A stretch of DNA of 6,143 nt from PVC group bacterium (lineage in GTDB: Bacteria; Verrucomicrobiota; Kiritimatiellia; SS1-B-03-39; UBA6053), in NCBI GenBank assembly GCA_003565815.1, contig PXAS01000287.1, positions 1-6,143 of the forward strand, in the 5' to 3' direction. Made by a program: the position numbers and the translations under genes. Every line of letters starts with the position of its first letter. Position 1 is the first letter of the stretch. Shown piece after piece: positions 5,889-6,143 of the stretch. The notes under the pieces were generated by a model. That model was not told where the DNA came from, made no database searches, and saw nothing but the letters and a program-made list of their open reading frames with translations.

Positions 5889-5953
5889 TAATCATAATCA
5901 TAATCTTACTCGTACTCGAAATCTCCGGCTATTTTGATTAGGATTACGATAGA
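5889..5953. repeat. Inverted hexamer array (GATTAT/GAGTAC units)
   Basis: On the minus strand, 5920-5889 reads as six-base units CGAGTA, CGAGTA, AGATTA, TGATTA, TGATTA, then A. On the plus strand, 5936-5953 reads GATTAG, GATTAC, GATAGA. Similar hexamers therefore face each other across AAATCTCCGGCTATTTT. It lies directly upstream of the small membrane-protein gene. TATGAT on the minus strand (5902-5897 and 5896-5891) could serve as a -10 element for that gene, but no good -35 is seen. Degenerate hexamer arrays of this kind are intergenic elements, not genes. Confidence 0.55.
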
Positions 5954-6040
5954 GTCTTCCGAAGGAAGATGATACAAAAAAGCGTGTATATTTCTGATTA
6001 TTCATTTATCTTCAATGACTTGGAGAAAAGTTTTTTTTTA
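5954..6040. other. AT-rich gap with a short hairpin and a T9 run, no gene seen
   Basis: TCTTCC-GAA-GGAAGA (5955-5969) is a perfect six-pair hairpin without a following T-run on either strand. The remaining sequence is AT-rich and ends in nine T residues (6031-6039) preceded by GGAGAAAAG. I see no coding frame and no clear terminator. Confidence 0.4.
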
Positions 6041-6143
6041 CCCTGCGGATGCTTCGCCGTCCTGCAGATCGTTTTTGGGGAAGGGAACCCCGCGAATGGC
6101 TATGCCGTCCCGCGAATCATTTGTAGTTTCTTGTAGAATTCCG
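6041..6143. repeat. GC-rich hairpin cluster at the right edge
   Basis: Composition changes abruptly after the T9 run. CTGCGGA (6043-6049) pairs with TCCTGCAG (6060-6067) with one bulge, across a loop containing GCTTCGCC. GGGG (6077-6080) can pair with CCCC (6088-6091). CCCGCGAAT occurs twice, 20 bases apart (6089-6097 and 6109-6117), flanking the foldback GGC-TAT-GCC (6098-6106). No coding frame is convincing. It resembles a REP-like repeat or the edge of one; the window ends before its limit can be seen. Confidence 0.4.

Noticed and set aside
5889..5905. Fur-box resemblance of GATTAT GATTAT GATTAA
   Set aside because: The Fur consensus uses GATAAT units with one inverted. Here the units differ at the fourth base, run in one direction, and belong to a longer hexamer array in front of the orphan gene, not the importer operon.

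Overview
The window looks like chromosomal DNA of a GC-rich bacterium with a Gram-negative-type envelope. The coding part is roughly 60% GC or more by eye. A PVC-group bacterium such as Verrucomicrobiota is my best guess. It rests on the look of the solute-binding protein and on the short degenerate intergenic repeats, not on a marker gene, so it is weak.

Centre (433-4923, minus strand): one compact ABC importer operon read right to left, in the order ATPase (4923-3820), extracytoplasmic solute-binding protein (3823-2132), two-domain permease (2139-433). The genes overlap by 4 and 8 bases, so they are probably translationally coupled. The parts fit the ferric iron / 2-aminoethylphosphonate / polyamine-like importer group (FbpABC, AfuABC and relatives). 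The binding protein would capture a ligand outside the inner membrane, the fused permease would form the channel, and two ATPase copies would power it. The binding protein is much longer than the classical iron-binding ones and has no adjacent tyrosine pair, so the substrate is left open. A candidate extended -10 promoter lies about 35 bases upstream of the ATPase start.

Left edge (1-432): a probable C-terminal end of a plus-strand gene (stop at 63-65) converges on the operon. The gap holds two inverted copies of a ~48-bp repeat, a terminator-like hairpin, and about 150 bases with little else.

Right part (4924-6143): a gap of 375 bases rich in repeats (a heptamer array, a third copy of the left-edge repeat, a 102-bp palindromic element, and a 15-bp operator-like palindrome), then an AT-rich minus-strand gene for a small unknown membrane-anchored protein, then an AT-rich gap with an inverted hexamer array, and finally a GC-rich hairpin cluster at the edge. 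No RNA gene, CRISPR array, transposase or phage gene is visible. The unusual content is the density of distinct repeat families in the gaps and the unassigned ligand of the importer.
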